6,120 nt of DNA, taken from JAZKFP01 sp040386355. Lineage in GTDB: Bacteria; Pseudomonadota; Gammaproteobacteria; Pseudomonadales; UBA6940. The DNA is taken from positions 1 through 6,120 of the forward strand of contig JAZKFP010000185.1 of assembly GCA_040386355.1 (NCBI GenBank). The letters are read 5' to 3'. The translations under genes were made by a program, and so were the position numbers. Of the stretch, positions 1 through 6,120 are shown piece by piece; position 1 is the stretch's first letter; each line of letters starts with the position of its first letter. Under the pieces are notes generated by a model. It was not told where the DNA came from and ran no database searches. It worked only from the letters and a program-made list of their open reading frames with translations.

Positions 1-730
1 CTTGATCAATTGGAATATCTTCAAAATTATTTGCAGGAAATTTTAAATATTGAATGTAAGCGCCTGGTAAAAAGTATTTAGGGTTTTTCCCAAAAATTAA
101 GATTCCTGCATGACTTGGACATTGTCTTTCTGGATTGAAGAGTCGCAGCGAAGAAAGTTGTTCTTCTATGGAGCGATGATTTGCCGCGATGGTTTCTTCA
201 TCAATCACTTTTGTTCTATAAGCAGCGAATAGTGCAAGATTTAGATCATTTAACGTAGAGCCTAAGCATGGAGTTGCGTCAAAAGATTTGGCAAAAGAGA
301 CACGTTTTTCTGTTAATAATTTTTCTTCTTGTTCATTTGCAATTGCTTTTCTTGGTCCAATTCGAATATGGACTCTGCCCTTGTAGCGTACGGGAGGTAA
401 ATCAGATGGAAATACTTCTACCAGTGCAATATCCCCTTTATCAAAAGTAAATTTTGCAACATTCATTACAGGTTGGGGCAATACATTTCCATTAGAACGA
501 ATAGCACCTAACTCTTTTAATAATTCATCAGTTACTTTTAATCCAGAAATTTCACCATTATCTTTTACCCCAATTAACAAATATCCAGGTAAACGATGAC
601 CTGCTAAGTCATTTGCAAAGGCACAAATGGCTTGAGCAAATTTATCGGTATTTTTTTCAGATTCAGTTCGTTCAATACGGTCTGATTCCATATTTAATAT
701 CAAATTTTTTAACTCAGTTTCGGAAAGCAT
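1..730 (-). CDS. AlbA_2/Schlafen-type putative DNA-binding (ATP-binding) protein, 3' end cut by window
   Basis: The frame is open from the ATG at 730 to the window edge, giving 243 residues with no stop; the C-terminal part is missing. The N-terminal half reads as an AlbA_2 (Schlafen AAA_4-like) domain. Visible motifs are ESDRIERTES (15-24), AICAFAND (34-41), GYLLIGVKDNG (49-59) and PPVRYKGRVHIRIGPRKA (112-129). A second conserved block, GILIFGKNPKYFLPGA (209-224), is typical of the linker leading to the C-terminal half of the long forms, often annotated as RecG-like, HTH-containing or GHKL ATP-binding proteins. The exact biochemical role of this family is not settled; regulator or defence-associated roles have been proposed. 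A weak GGA lies 7 nt before the ATG. The gene starts 51 nt after acs, and several stretches look more AT-rich than acs (about 30-33% GC in lines I counted), which fits an accessory gene. The family assignment is fairly sure; the function is not. Confidence 0.82.
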   Translation of the reverse strand, partial: MLSETELKNLILNMESDRIERTESEKNTDKFAQAICAFANDLAGHRLPGYLLIGVKDNGEISGLKVTDELLKELGAIRSNGNVLPQPVMNVAKFTFDKGDIALVEVFPSDLPPVRYKGRVHIRIGPRKAIANEQEEKLLTEKRVSFAKSFDATPCLGSTLNDLNLALFAAYRTKVIDEETIAANHRSIEEQLSSLRLFNPERQCPSHAGILIFGKNPKYFLPGAYIQYLKFPANNFEDIPIDQ

Positions 731-753
731 TTATGATCCATGTTTAAATTTAT

Positions 754-784
754 ATTTTAGAAATTTTTTAAATAACTTTGTCTA
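754..784 (-). promoter_or_regulatory. candidate sigma-70 promoter for the AlbA_2 gene
   Basis: On the minus strand, TAGACA (779-784, overlapping the acs stop codon) and TAAAAT (754-759) each match the -35 and -10 consensus at five of six positions, separated by 19 nt, slightly longer than ideal. Transcription would begin shortly before the ATG at 730. The whole 731-781 gap is extremely AT-rich, so chance matches are likely. Inference only. Confidence 0.25.
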
Positions 785-2701
785 TTTCTTCATACCTTCA
801 ATCAAACTTTCCACCACACTTGGATCTGCCAACGTCGAGGTATCTCCTAATTCATTTATTCTACCCTCTGCAATAACACGTAATATTCGGCGCATTATTT
901 TTCCAGAGCGTGTCTTTGGTAACGCCTTTGCACAATGCAATTGATCTGGTTTCGCAATCGGACCCACTTGTTTTGCAACCCATTGAATAAGTTCTTGGCG
1001 AAGTTGATCAGTAAATGTTTGACCTTCCATTAAACATACGTATGCGCAAATTCCTTGGCCTTTAATGTCGTGTGGAATTCCAACGACTGCGGCTTCTGCA
1101 ACGGCAGGGTGTAAAACGAGAGCGCTTTCTAATTCTGCGGTACCCAGTCGATGTCCAGAAATATTTAATACATCGTCGACGCGTCCAGTAATCCAATAAT
1201 CACCCTCTGCATCGCGGCGTGCACCATCGCCGGTAAAATAATAACCAGGGTAGGGTGCAAAATAGGTTTTTAGACAGCGTTCATGATCTTTATATAAAGT
1301 GCGTAACTGGCTAGGCCATGTATTTTTTATCGCGAGTAATCCTTCACCTGCGCCATGAATTTCTTTCCCATCGGTATTTAATAAAACCGGTTCAATTCCA
1401 AAAAAAGGCTGTTGTGCAGCGCCAGGTTTTGCAGTTTCAAAATGTAATAATGTTTGATTTTGTGGATGTGGCGAAATCATTATTGCGCCGGTTTCTGTTT
1501 GCCACCACGTGTCGACAATTGCACAGCGTTTTTTTCCAACATTTTCATGATACCAACGCCAAGCTTCTGGATTAATTGGTTCTCCAACCGTTCCTAATAA
1601 TCGTAAACTTTTTCGATGTGAATTTTTTAAATAATGTTCACCTTGCGCCATCAGTGCGCGAATTGCAGTTGGCGCGGTGTAAAACGTCGTGACTCTATGT
1701 CTGTCGATCATTTCCCACCAACGACTTGCATTTGGATGCGTCGGCACACCTTCGTACATTAATGTGGTTCCACCGTTTGCAAGCGGACCATACACCACAT
1801 ACGAATGTCCGGTAATCCAACCAATATCCGCAGTACACCAATAAATATCGCCTTCACGATGATCAAGTAAAATACGATGCGTTAAACTCGCATTTAATAA
1901 ATATCCTGCGGTGGTGTGTAAAACACCTTTGGGTTTTCCGGTTGAGCCTGAGGTATATAAAATAAATAATGGATCTTCTGCTTGTTGAATTTCAAGTTCT
2001 GCGTTCGGTGGTTCATGCGCAGTAATTTGGTGATACCACACATCACGAGCATTCCATTCAATTTTTTGCTTAGTGTGTTGTACAACAAAAACTCTTTTTA
2101 CCGAATTACAATGCATTAAAGCTTCATCAACACTTGCTTTAATGGGTAACGATTTTCCACCGCGTCGACCGCCATCGGAAGTAATGACGCATTTTGCTTC
2201 TGCATCTTGAATACGTTGTGACAAAGCTTGCGGTGAAAATCCTGCAAACACTACAGAATGAATTGCGCCGATTCGCGCGCACGCCAACATTGAAAATGCA
2301 GCTTCAGGAATCATCGGTAAATAAATACAAACGCGATCGCCTTTGCTTACACCTTGTGCGCGTAAGGCATTCGCAAGTCGACATACTTCATCGTGAACTT
2401 GTTGATACGTGAAGGTACGAATATCGTTTAGTTCGTCGCCTTCCCATATAATTGCAACTTGTGAATGACGCGTAGATAAATGCCGATCGATACAGTTGTA
2501 ACTAATATTAAGCTCGCCACCGACAAACCATTCAGCGGTAGTTTCTGAATTATTGTTTAGTAATTCTTTAAAGTTGCCGCCACGTTTTACTTCAGAGAAT
2601 GTTGTAAACCAATGTAGATTTTGTAATGCTTGTTCTTGCCAAAATGTTTGAGGATCTTCAATCGATTTTTTATAAGCGTTTTTGTATTGTTGAATGTCCA
2701 T
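782..2701 (-). CDS. acs: acetyl-CoA synthetase (AMP-forming acetate-CoA ligase)
   Basis: This 639-residue cytosolic enzyme activates acetate with ATP to acetyl-AMP and then to acetyl-CoA. It is near full family length (E. coli 652); the N terminus is about 17 residues shorter but begins properly at the QQYKNAY...TFW region. The adenylation motifs are all present: YTSGSTGKPKG (249-259), VGEP (372-375), WWQTETG (399-405; the second Trp is the acetate-pocket Trp that selects a short acyl chain), YFTGDGA (488-494) and the hinge GRVDDVLNISGHR (506-518). The C-terminal KTRSGK (596-601) ends in the catalytic lysine, which in Salmonella Acs (Lys609) is switched off by Pat acetylation. The start is ATG, with GGAA (2710-2713) 8 nt upstream. 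The gene follows panC by 33 nt with no terminator seen, so co-transcription is likely. There is a short insertion after the WWQTETG motif. Function is very secure. Confidence 0.97.
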   Translation of the reverse strand: MDIQQYKNAYKKSIEDPQTFWQEQALQNLHWFTTFSEVKRGGNFKELLNNNSETTAEWFVGGELNISYNCIDRHLSTRHSQVAIIWEGDELNDIRTFTYQQVHDEVCRLANALRAQGVSKGDRVCIYLPMIPEAAFSMLACARIGAIHSVVFAGFSPQALSQRIQDAEAKCVITSDGGRRGGKSLPIKASVDEALMHCNSVKRVFVVQHTKQKIEWNARDVWYHQITAHEPPNAELEIQQAEDPLFILYTSGSTGKPKGVLHTTAGYLLNASLTHRILLDHREGDIYWCTADIGWITGHSYVVYGPLANGGTTLMYEGVPTHPNASRWWEMIDRHRVTTFYTAPTAIRALMAQGEHYLKNSHRKSLRLLGTVGEPINPEAWRWYHENVGKKRCAIVDTWWQTETGAIMISPHPQNQTLLHFETAKPGAAQQPFFGIEPVLLNTDGKEIHGAGEGLLAIKNTWPSQLRTLYKDHERCLKTYFAPYPGYYFTGDGARRDAEGDYWITGRVDDVLNISGHRLGTAELESALVLHPAVAEAAVVGIPHDIKGQGICAYVCLMEGQTFTDQLRQELIQWVAKQVGPIAKPDQLHCAKALPKTRSGKIMRRILRVIAEGRINELGDTSTLADPSVVESLIEGMKK

Positions 2702-2734
2702 ATTCTGTATTCCGTTTTTGAATGCTTAATTTCT

Positions 2735-3619
2735 TTAACTTTTAATAAAATCGGGCTGTTTAAATTCTGCGAAATTAGTAACTACCAAATTATCAATTAA
2801 TCGGGTTTTTCCTAAGCGCGCTGCTGCTAAAATCACAATCGATTTTGTCGACTCATTTACATCGGATAAATTACTTGCGTCAACTGCTGTTAAATAATCG
2901 GGTTCAAATCCTAAATCCACGAGTCGCCATAATGCATGATCGCACAGTGAATTTAAAAATTTTGCTTTAATTACTTTTTGACGTTGAATATCTTCAGCGG
3001 CTTGTTGCATCGTGATGTATAAATGCGGGGCAACAGTGCGTTCTTCTTCCGATAAATATTGATTACGTGAACTGAGTGCTAAACCATCGGCCGCGCGTTC
3101 CGTTCGACCTGAAATTATTTGTATAGGGAAACACAATCGTTGTGTTAATTGCTGAATAACTTTTAATTGTTGAAAATCTTTTTCACCAAACACAGCAATC
3201 TGTGGTTTTACTAAATTAAATAATTTGCTTACAACTAATGCAACACCGTTAAAATGCCCTGGTCTAGAAGCGCCGCAAAAAATAGTACCAATTGCTCCAA
3301 CATCAAATGCAAAATCACTGACTAAACCTTCGGGGTACATTTCTGCAATGCTCGGCGCAAATAAACAATCAACGCCTGCAGCGGCTAATAATTCAATATC
3401 TTTTTCTAGAGTACGAGGGTATGCATCAAAATCCTCACCCACACCAAATTGTGTTGGATTGACGAAAATACTAACGACAACTTTTTCAGCGTGTTGCTGT
3501 GCAATTTTTACTAACGAAATATGGCCGCTGTGCAAATTTCCCATGGTTGGTACAAAACCAATAGATGCAGAAACCCCTAAAGCTTGTTGTAAATCTTGCT
3601 GCGTATGAACAACCTGCAT
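2735..3619 (-). CDS. panC: pantothenate synthetase (pantoate--beta-alanine ligase)
   Basis: PanC condenses D-pantoate and beta-alanine with ATP via a pantoyl-adenylate, the last step of vitamin B5 synthesis. The protein is 294 residues, close to the usual 280-290. Visible motifs, numbered from the ATG at 3619, are FVPTMGNLHSGH (22-33, with the HxGH nucleotidyl-transferase signature at 30-33), IFVNPTQFG (51-59), FGEKDFQQL (144-152), LALSSRN (180-186) and the C-terminal AARLGKTRLIDN (266-277). The frame extends five codons upstream to a TTG at 3634, but I reject that start. A GGAG lies 9 nt before the ATG and immediately follows the TTG, and PanC proteins commonly start near an MQ-V/I-x-H-like sequence. 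The gene follows panB by 87 nt and precedes acs by 33 nt. The usual partner panD is not adjacent. Identification is very secure. Confidence 0.97.
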   Translation of the reverse strand: MQVVHTQQDLQQALGVSASIGFVPTMGNLHSGHISLVKIAQQHAEKVVVSIFVNPTQFGVGEDFDAYPRTLEKDIELLAAAGVDCLFAPSIAEMYPEGLVSDFAFDVGAIGTIFCGASRPGHFNGVALVVSKLFNLVKPQIAVFGEKDFQQLKVIQQLTQRLCFPIQIISGRTERAADGLALSSRNQYLSEEERTVAPHLYITMQQAAEDIQRQKVIKAKFLNSLCDHALWRLVDLGFEPDYLTAVDASNLSDVNESTKSIVILAAARLGKTRLIDNLVVTNFAEFKQPDFIKS

Positions 3620-3628
3620 TAAAATGTT

Positions 3629-3632
3629 CTCC
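3629..3632 (-). promoter_or_regulatory. ribosome binding site of panC (decides start)
   Basis: The minus strand reads GGAG, followed by a 9-nt spacer and then ATG at 3619. It directly abuts the alternative TTG codon (3632-3634, whose last G is the first base of GGAG), so it cannot serve that TTG and supports the shorter PanC. Confidence 0.75.
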
Positions 3633-3653
3633 AAAATAACTGTATGAATCTTT

Positions 3654-3696
3654 ACTTAAGTTTTGATTTATTTATTCAAAAAAATTATTTTTAAGT
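3654..3696. repeat. AT-rich nested inverted repeat in the panB-panC gap
   Basis: On the plus strand, outer arms acttaa (3654-3659) and ttaagt (3691-3696) flank inner arms ttttga (3661-3666) and tcaaaa (3676-3681). The inner loop is 9 nt. The two sides are unequal: 1 nt separates the arms on the left and 9 nt on the right. As RNA the stems would be weak, and they contain no GC-rich core, so this is not a good intrinsic terminator. It may be a protein-binding dyad or simply chance in AT-rich DNA. The whole 87-nt gap (3620-3706) holds no gene, and I see no clear promoter hexamers in it. Confidence 0.35.
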
Positions 3697-3706
3697 CAGC
3701 TAGTTA

Positions 3707-4549
3707 TTAATGAAAACTTTGCGCATCGGTTGGATAGGTTTGATTTCGAACTGCATCAACGTACGCTGCAATTGCTGCATGAATGGAATTTTGGTTTGTT
3801 AGAAAATTTTCAACAAAACGTGCATGGGGTGGCGGACTTACGCCTAATAAATCATGCATCACTAAAATTTGGCCGTCGGTTAATTTGCCAGCGCCAATTC
3901 CAATAACTGGTATATGTACAGCATTCATAATTTTTTCAGTAACTGAAATTGGAATACATTCCAATAACAACATATCCGCGCCTGAGTTTTCTAACACTTG
4001 CGCGTCTTCAATTAAACGTTGTGCAGCGTCTAGTTTTTTACCTTGAACTTTATAGCCGCCGAATTGATGCACATATTGTGGCGTTAATCCCAGATGAACG
4101 CAGACTGGAATGCCGCAGCGTTTTAATTGTTCCACATACGAAGTTGCCCATTGACCCCCTTCAAGTTTGACAATTTCTGCACCTGCTTGCATAAGTTTTC
4201 CGGCCCAGTCCAAACATTGAATTTCCGACACGGTCGATAAAAACGGTAAATCCGACATGATCATTGAACGAACACGGCCGCGCGCAACACATTCGGTGTG
4301 ATACACCATATGTTCGATAGATACCGGTAATGTTGACGTGTTGCCTTGTAAAACCATCCCTAATGAATCACCAATCAACAACAGATCAACGCCAGCTTCG
4401 CCTGCAACTCGCGCAAACGATGCATCATATGCGGTTAAACAGGTAGTTTTTTCCTTAAGCGCTTTTTGTTTTTGCAAACTAGAAAGCGTTACTGGTGCGG
4501 TATTTTTTACTGTATTGGGCAATGTTGAGTTATTGCTGTTGTTGTTCAT
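3707..4549 (-). CDS. panB: 3-methyl-2-oxobutanoate hydroxymethyltransferase (ketopantoate hydroxymethyltransferase)
   Basis: PanB transfers a hydroxymethyl group from 5,10-methylene-THF to alpha-ketoisovalerate to give ketopantoate, the first committed step to pantothenate. It is a Mg-dependent TIM barrel. The protein is 280 residues (E. coli 264). Visible motifs are TAYD (39-42), GDSLGM (60-65), SDLPF (99-103), VKLEGG (127-132), HLGLTPQ (152-158), GGYKVQG (164-170), LLLECIP (194-200) and IGIGAG (216-221). Asp61, Asp100 and Glu130 correspond to the metal ligands, Lys128 to the conserved lysine, and Glu197 to the catalytic glutamate (E. coli numbering plus 16). The first 16-19 residues are a non-conserved Asn/Ser/Thr-rich extension. 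The start ATG lies inside the folK 3' end (20-nt overlap), with only a weak GAG 10 nt upstream, suggesting translational coupling to folK. Identification is very secure; the start is likely. Confidence 0.97.
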   Translation of the reverse strand: MNNNSNNSTLPNTVKNTAPVTLSSLQKQKALKEKTTCLTAYDASFARVAGEAGVDLLLIGDSLGMVLQGNTSTLPVSIEHMVYHTECVARGRVRSMIMSDLPFLSTVSEIQCLDWAGKLMQAGAEIVKLEGGQWATSYVEQLKRCGIPVCVHLGLTPQYVHQFGGYKVQGKKLDAAQRLIEDAQVLENSGADMLLLECIPISVTEKIMNAVHIPVIGIGAGKLTDGQILVMHDLLGVSPPPHARFVENFLTNQNSIHAAIAAYVDAVRNQTYPTDAQSFH

Positions 4550-5078
4550 GACTTTGTTGCTCTTTATGACGTTTTTTAAAGGCTTCTAATGCGTCTTTTA
4601 AATCTAAGGATGTTGGTTTTAGCACATTCAACGGCAGCGATGCGAGCTGAGCCTTACTATTTTTTGTCGAAATTAAAAGTGGATTTAAATCGAGTAGAGG
4701 TTGTAACACAAAGGCACGATTTGGTATTTCTGTATGAGGAATCGTAAGAGTTTTGGTTTGAATTTTTTCATCGCCAAAAAATAAAATATCTAAATCAATA
4801 ATGCGTGCTGCCCAGCGTTCAAAACTAGGGGTGCGGCCAATAGATTGCTCTATAGATTTCACGGTAATTAATAGATCTTCTGGATTTAAATCGGTTGTTA
4901 TTTCAATAACTGTATTTAAATACCAAGGTTGTTCTGGGCCAATTGGTTCCGATTCATAAACAGGAGAGCATTGAAGAATATTAATATTTTTATGTAGATA
5001 TAATTGAACGATAGCTTGTATAAGATTATTGAATCGGTCGCCGAGATTGCTACCGATTCCGATATAGACGGTTTCCAA
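4530..5078 (-). CDS. folK: 2-amino-4-hydroxy-6-hydroxymethyldihydropteridine pyrophosphokinase (HPPK)
   Basis: FolK transfers pyrophosphate from ATP to 6-hydroxymethyl-7,8-dihydropterin, supplying the substrate of dihydropteroate synthase in folate synthesis. It acts in the cytosol. The protein is 182 residues (E. coli 159). Motifs include GSNLGD (9-14), YESEPIG (41-47), the HPPK signature RWAARIIDLDILFFG (88-102) and IPHTEIPNRAFVL (113-125). Arg82, Trp89, Arg92, Asp95, Asp97, His115 and Arg121 occupy the same positions as in the E. coli enzyme, so ATP, Mg and pterin binding should be intact. The start is TTG, supported by AAGGA 6 nt upstream; no ATG or GTG lies between the in-frame pcnB stop and this TTG. 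The C terminus is a charged helix-like tail ending in a Gln-rich stretch that overlaps panB. It starts 9 nt after pcnB. Identification is very secure. Confidence 0.96.
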   Translation of the reverse strand: METVYIGIGSNLGDRFNNLIQAIVQLYLHKNINILQCSPVYESEPIGPEQPWYLNTVIEITTDLNPEDLLITVKSIEQSIGRTPSFERWAARIIDLDILFFGDEKIQTKTLTIPHTEIPNRAFVLQPLLDLNPLLISTKNSKAQLASLPLNVLKPTSLDLKDALEAFKKRHKEQQSHEQQQQ

Positions 5079-5084
5079 AATAAT

Positions 5085-5089
5085 TCCTT
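5085..5089 (-). promoter_or_regulatory. ribosome binding site of folK, overlapping the pcnB stop
   Basis: The minus strand reads TAAGGA, in which TAA is the pcnB stop codon (5088-5090) and AAGGA is a strong Shine-Dalgarno. A 6-nt spacer leads to the TTG start at 5078. The good match and spacing support the non-ATG start and suggest that ribosomes finishing pcnB start folK. Confidence 0.75.
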
Positions 5090-6120
5090 AGATTCCCAAA
5101 CGAACCATTTCTCGACGACGTTCTTCATTTGCAATTTGATATTCAGTCCACCACGCGCCCAAACCTGGTTTTAAATCACCGCAATCTTCGCGCAGTAATA
5201 AAAAATCATAGGCTGCGCGAAATCGTTTATGTTCTAGCAAGCTTTCGCATCGACGAAATTGCAAACGCGCAAGCCGCGGCTGCAAACTCCAAATTTCACG
5301 AACCATGGTGGAATAACGTTTTGGGATAACTGTGGCTTGAGCTTGTGCATCCAGTGCAAAATCTGCCGCTTCAAATAATGCCTCATGCGTTGATATACGA
5401 CCCTGTGCTTCAATTTCTTGAAACTTCTTTTTAACCGCTGCCCATAACATAACGGCTAACAAAAAAGCGGGTGTTACTGGTTTTTCTGCTGCTATTCGCG
5501 CATCAGTATTTTCTAACGATTGAGTAACAAAGGTACGGAACCAGCTTTGATTTAGAAACGGTAACGTGGTCGGAGCTAAAAATTTTAATAAGTGATATTT
5601 TTCCAATTGATGAAACGATTTTACGCCATGCCCCGTCATGAACAGTTTGTAGAATTCATCGAATAAACGAGCTTTGGGAATCAACTCTAAAAGTTGAGCG
5701 CATTGTGGAATAGCTTGTTCAGTGGCAGATTCAATACGAAAAGAAAGTTTGCCTGCAAACCTAACCGCTCGAAGGATACGAACCGGATCTTCACGAAATC
5801 GCACCAACGGTTTGCCAATGATCCGAATGGTTTTTTGTTCAATGTCGTTTAGTCCATTGGTTGGATCAAAGACTTTGAAAGAAACCGGGTCTATATACAA
5901 CGCATTGATAGTGAAGTCGCGGCGCCAGGCATCTTCTAACAAAGTTCCATAGCAATTATCTCGTAGTAATAAACCTTCATCGGACTGTTCTTGATCGTCG
6001 TTGGCGTACGTATCGATTTGATGCGCAGCACGAAAGGTTGCTACTTCGATAACTTCACGTCTAACTCGAACATGAGCCAAACGAAATCGACGGCCAATTA
6101 AACGACATTGAGAAAATAAC
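5088..6120 (-). CDS. pcnB: poly(A) polymerase I, C-terminal 343 residues (5' end outside window)
   Basis: PcnB adds poly(A) tails to RNA 3' ends, marking them for degradation. The frame is open to the window edge, so the N-terminal G-G-x-V-R-D and catalytic DxD region is not visible. The first visible block, CRLIGRRFRLAHV (5-17 of the visible part), carries the LIGRRF-type signature that distinguishes bacterial poly(A) polymerases from CCA-adding enzymes. It continues with EVIEVATF, RRDFTINALY (66-75), IRIIGKPLVRFREDPVRI (98-115) and LRAVRFAGKL (116-125). The region up to the stop matches the E. coli helical body, including RFRAAYD (300-306) and a WW-E-Q near the end (323-328). The protein ends soon after ERRREMVRLGI and lacks the long Arg/Lys-rich tail of E. 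coli PcnB. A TTG at 6080 lies within the conserved LAHV motif and is not the start. folK follows 9 nt downstream in the same frame. Confidence 0.95.
   Translation of the reverse strand, partial: LFSQCRLIGRRFRLAHVRVRREVIEVATFRAAHQIDTYANDDQEQSDEGLLLRDNCYGTLLEDAWRRDFTINALYIDPVSFKVFDPTNGLNDIEQKTIRIIGKPLVRFREDPVRILRAVRFAGKLSFRIESATEQAIPQCAQLLELIPKARLFDEFYKLFMTGHGVKSFHQLEKYHLLKFLAPTTLPFLNQSWFRTFVTQSLENTDARIAAEKPVTPAFLLAVMLWAAVKKKFQEIEAQGRISTHEALFEAADFALDAQAQATVIPKRYSTMVREIWSLQPRLARLQFRRCESLLEHKRFRAAYDFLLLREDCGDLKPGLGAWWTEYQIANEERRREMVRLGI

Noticed and set aside
268..450. Plus-strand 60-codon frame with a hydrophobic leucine/phenylalanine-rich stretch resembling a small membrane protein
   Set aside because: It lies entirely antisense to the well-conserved AlbA_2 coding frame. 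Its hydrophobicity arises from the complement of Lys/Glu-rich codons, and no Shine-Dalgarno stands out.
731..781. Intrinsic terminator after acs
   Set aside because: The gap has A/T runs and short AAATTT self-complementary words but no GC-containing stem followed by a U-run on the minus strand.
1894..2088. Minus-strand 64-codon frame inside acs in another reading frame
   Set aside because: It is fully contained in the strongly conserved acs frame around the YTSGSTGKPKG motif and has no independent support.
3225..3608. Plus-strand 127-codon frame antisense to panC
   Set aside because: It mirrors conserved PanC codons, has no recognisable domain, and is best explained as a shadow frame.
3620..3706. 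Riboswitch or small RNA before panC
   Set aside because: The gap is too short and too AT-rich, and no known conserved aptamer elements are visible.
5088..6080. pcnB starting at the TTG at 6080
   Set aside because: The conserved frame continues upstream through LFSQCRLIGRRFR to the window edge, so the TTG is an internal leucine codon.
5088..6120. tRNA CCA-adding enzyme instead of poly(A) polymerase
   Set aside because: The LIGRRF-type signature, the close match to the E. coli PcnB helical body and the pcnB-folK-panB-panC order all favour poly(A) polymerase I. The missing N terminus leaves only slight doubt.

Overview
The window looks like chromosomal sequence from a moderately AT-rich gammaproteobacterium. 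The order pcnB-folK-panB-panC is the classic gammaproteobacterial arrangement, and the proteins read as close relatives of the E. coli enzymes. The FolK active-site residues even fall at the E. coli positions. The AT-rich codon use and the sequence style would fit a Legionella/Coxiella-like lineage, but that placement is a guess from the sequence alone.

Every gene supported here lies on the minus strand, so transcription runs from the right end to the left. At 5088-6120 is the C-terminal part of poly(A) polymerase I (pcnB), whose 5' end is outside the window. Then follow folK (4530-5078, TTG start), panB (3707-4549, overlapping folK by 20 nt), panC (2735-3619, after an 87-nt AT-rich gap), acs (782-2701, 33 nt after panC), and after a 51-nt gap the first 243 codons of an AlbA_2/Schlafen-type putative DNA-binding protein (1-730) that runs off the left edge. 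No tRNA, rRNA, CRISPR array, transposon or convincing intrinsic terminator was seen. No stretch above 300 bases lacks a gene.

The middle four genes make metabolic sense together. FolK makes the pterin pyrophosphate for folate. PanB uses the folate one-carbon donor 5,10-methylene-THF to make ketopantoate. PanC joins pantoate to beta-alanine to give pantothenate, the CoA precursor. Acs uses CoA to activate acetate. PanE/IlvC (ketopantoate reduction) and PanD (beta-alanine) are not in the window. PcnB adds poly(A) tails to RNA and shares the locus by conserved synteny rather than by pathway.

Two start sites need care. The panC frame can be extended to a TTG at 3634, but that TTG sits directly against the Shine-Dalgarno of the real ATG at 3619. 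In contrast, folK really does appear to begin at TTG, with a strong Shine-Dalgarno that overlaps the pcnB stop codon. The window is mostly conserved housekeeping sequence. I found no convincing undescribed system; the accessory element most worth following is the truncated AlbA_2 gene at the left edge.
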